The notes beneath the pieces are model-generated. The model saw only the letters and a program-made list of their open reading frames with translations, was not told where the DNA came from and did not search any database. A program made the position numbers and the translations under genes. A stretch of DNA of 6,546 bases, taken from positions 1-6,546 of the forward strand of contig CANRAI010000063.1 of NCBI GenBank assembly GCA_947628555.1, given 5' to 3'. Numbering within the stretch: position 1 is the stretch's first letter; the number at the start of each line of letters is the position of its first letter. Shown here piece after piece: positions 5,452 to 6,546 of this stretch. Source of the DNA: an uncultured Clostridia bacterium. GTDB taxonomy: Bacteria > Bacillota > Clostridia > Christensenellales > Borkfalkiaceae.

Positions 5452-5898
5452 TCAGTCGTCATTCTTTACGGGATGTTCTTCTTCCTCGTCGTGGGGGTCG
5501 GGAAACTGCGCCTTGTCGTAGGAGATGCCGTGCTTATCGTAATAGTCCTTGATTGCGGCGCGGATAGCCTCTTCGGCAAGCACCGAGCAGTGCATTTTAT
5601 GTGCGGGCAACCCGTCCAAAGCTTCCGCAACGGCTTTATTTGTCAATTCAAGCGCCTTTGAAAGGGGCTGACCCTTAATCATTTCCGTCGCCATGGACGA
5701 AGAAGCAATCGCGCTGCCGCATCCGAAAGTGTTGAATTTTACGTCAACAATAACATCGTCCTTTATTTTGAGATAGATTTTCATTATATCGCCGCATTTG
5801 GCGTTGCCTACCTCGCCAATGCCGTCTGCGTCGTCTATTTTGCCGACGTTGCGCGGATTAGTGAAGTGATCCATAACCTTTTCGCTGTACAGTGCCAT
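5452..5898 (-). CDS. nifU: NifU/IscU-type iron-sulfur cluster scaffold
   Basis: This cytoplasmic scaffold receives sulfur from the cysteine desulfurase and iron, builds a 2Fe-2S cluster, and passes it to apo-proteins. Its 148 residues correspond to the IscU-like domain only; the ferredoxin and C-terminal domains of nitrogen-fixer NifU are absent. The three cluster cysteines are present: Cys35 in GNAKCGD (with Asp37), Cys60 in TFGCGSAIASSS, and Cys104 in HKMHCSVLAEEA (with His103). The chaperone-recognition motif LPPVK of proteobacterial IscU reads LPAHK (97-101), so HscA-type delivery is unlikely. The C-terminal tail after residue 130 is acidic with two His (PDPHDEEEEHPVKNDD) and looks disordered. 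The ATG at 5898 has AAGGAG 8 nt upstream. The gene follows nifS after 29 bp and is followed by a terminator, so the two are one operon. The name nifU follows common Bacillota usage and does not imply nitrogen fixation. Confidence 0.96.
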   Translation of the reverse strand: MALYSEKVMDHFTNPRNVGKIDDADGIGEVGNAKCGDIMKIYLKIKDDVIVDVKFNTFGCGSAIASSSMATEMIKGQPLSKALELTNKAVAEALDGLPAHKMHCSVLAEEAIRAAIKDYYDKHGISYDKAQFPDPHDEEEEHPVKNDD

Positions 5899-5927
5899 AA
5901 ATTTTTCTCCTTATTTTTTAAGAAAAC

Positions 5928-6546
5928 TTAAATCAGATGCTTACGTATTCCTTTTTGAAGTTCTTCCCAAACGGGCGACATATTGCGGAGATATTCCACC
6001 ACCTTAGGAACTTCGGAAATAATATAATCTATATCCTCTTCCGTGTTGGTTTCGCAAAGCGAAAGACGCAGCGAACCGTGCGCCACCTCGTGCGGAAGCC
6101 CGAGCGCCAGAAGCACATGGGAAGGGTCCAGAGAACCCGAAGTGCACGCCGAGCCCGAAGAAGCGCATATTCCTTTTGCGTCGAGCAGCAGCAGAAGGCT
6201 TTCGCCTTCGATACCCTCAAAACACATATTTACGTTGCCGGGAAGCCTTTTCGACCTGTCGCCGTTCAGCCGCGAATGGGAAATTTTAAGCAGCCCGTCA
6301 ATCAGTTTTTCGCGCAGACGCGTTAAGTAAAGGGCGTTTTTACCGAGATTTTCACACGCTTCCCCAAGCGCCGCCGCCATTCCCGCGACGCCCGCAAGGT
6401 TTTCCGTGCCCGCGCGCTTGCCGCGTTCCTGTGCGCCGCCCTCTATAAAGGTCAACAGGGGCAGACCGTGCCTGCAATACAGCGCGCCCACGCCCTTGGG
6501 CCCGTGGAATTTATGCCCCGAAAGCGACAGCATATCTATATTGTCC
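5928..6546 (-). CDS. nifS: Cysteine desulfurase NifS/IscS type, C-terminal part (5' end outside window)
   Basis: This PLP enzyme converts cysteine to alanine and holds the released sulfur as a persulfide, which it hands to NifU. The frame stays open to base 6546, so the Met at 6533 is internal and about half of the protein is missing. The 205 visible residues contain the PLP lysine in SGHKFHGPKG (Lys codon 6512-6510), then the EGGAQERGKRAGTEN block, and the catalytic loop SSGSACTSGSLDPSHVL with the active Cys at codon 6146-6144. The longer loop with GSACTSGS places it in the group I NifS/IscS class rather than SufS. The HGSLRLSL stretch near the end is also typical. It stops with TAA at 5930-5928, 29 bp before nifU, in the standard desulfurase-scaffold order. 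Whether an IscR-type regulator precedes it cannot be seen. iscS is an equally valid name. Confidence 0.97.
   Translation of the reverse strand, partial: DNIDMLSLSGHKFHGPKGVGALYCRHGLPLLTFIEGGAQERGKRAGTENLAGVAGMAAALGEACENLGKNALYLTRLREKLIDGLLKISHSRLNGDRSKRLPGNVNMCFEGIEGESLLLLLDAKGICASSGSACTSGSLDPSHVLLALGLPHEVAHGSLRLSLCETNTEEDIDYIISEVPKVVEYLRNMSPVWEELQKGIRKHLI

Overview
The window reads as chromosomal DNA of a low-to-mid GC Bacillota, most likely an uncultured Clostridia lineage. This rests on the style of EF-Tu, the NifS/NifU pair, consensus TTGACA/TATAAT promoters, AAGGAG-type ribosome binding sites and hairpin-plus-T-run terminators. The assignment is inference; no marker here fixes genus or family.

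Layout. (1) 1-477, plus strand: the 3' part of tuf (EF-Tu), closed by a strong bidirectional terminator at 498-532. (2) 533-707: no convincing gene, but a hairpin-rich stretch that may be a dispersed element or the structured 3' UTR of the next gene. (3) 708-1382: a divergent two-gene module. A small XRE-family repressor (minus) faces a zinc-ribbon membrane protein with a DUF4190-like double repeat (plus). Between them lie a perfect-consensus promoter and two related palindromes; one palindrome fills the gap between -35 and -10. (4) 1383-1579: three consecutive hairpins between convergent genes. (5) 1580-5383, minus strand: glf (UDP-galactopyranose mutase), with its own good promoter, followed after 56 bp by a P2A-type calcium-transporting ATPase. 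The ATPase start codon and ribosome binding site lie inside a perfect 13-bp hairpin followed by a T-rich tract. (6) 5409-6546, minus strand: nifS (partial) then nifU, an iron-sulfur cluster assembly pair, ended by a terminator.

How the genes work together. NifS supplies sulfur to the NifU scaffold. Glf makes UDP-galactofuranose for cell-surface glycans, and the ATPase exports Ca2+ (or Mn2+); those two probably share a transcript but have no obvious biochemical link. The XRE protein most likely shuts off the zinc-ribbon membrane gene through the twin operators.

The two observations most worth following are the start-codon/terminator-like hairpin on the ATPase gene and the XRE operator architecture. 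I see no CRISPR array, tRNA, rRNA, transposase or phage gene. Nothing here proves a wholly new system.
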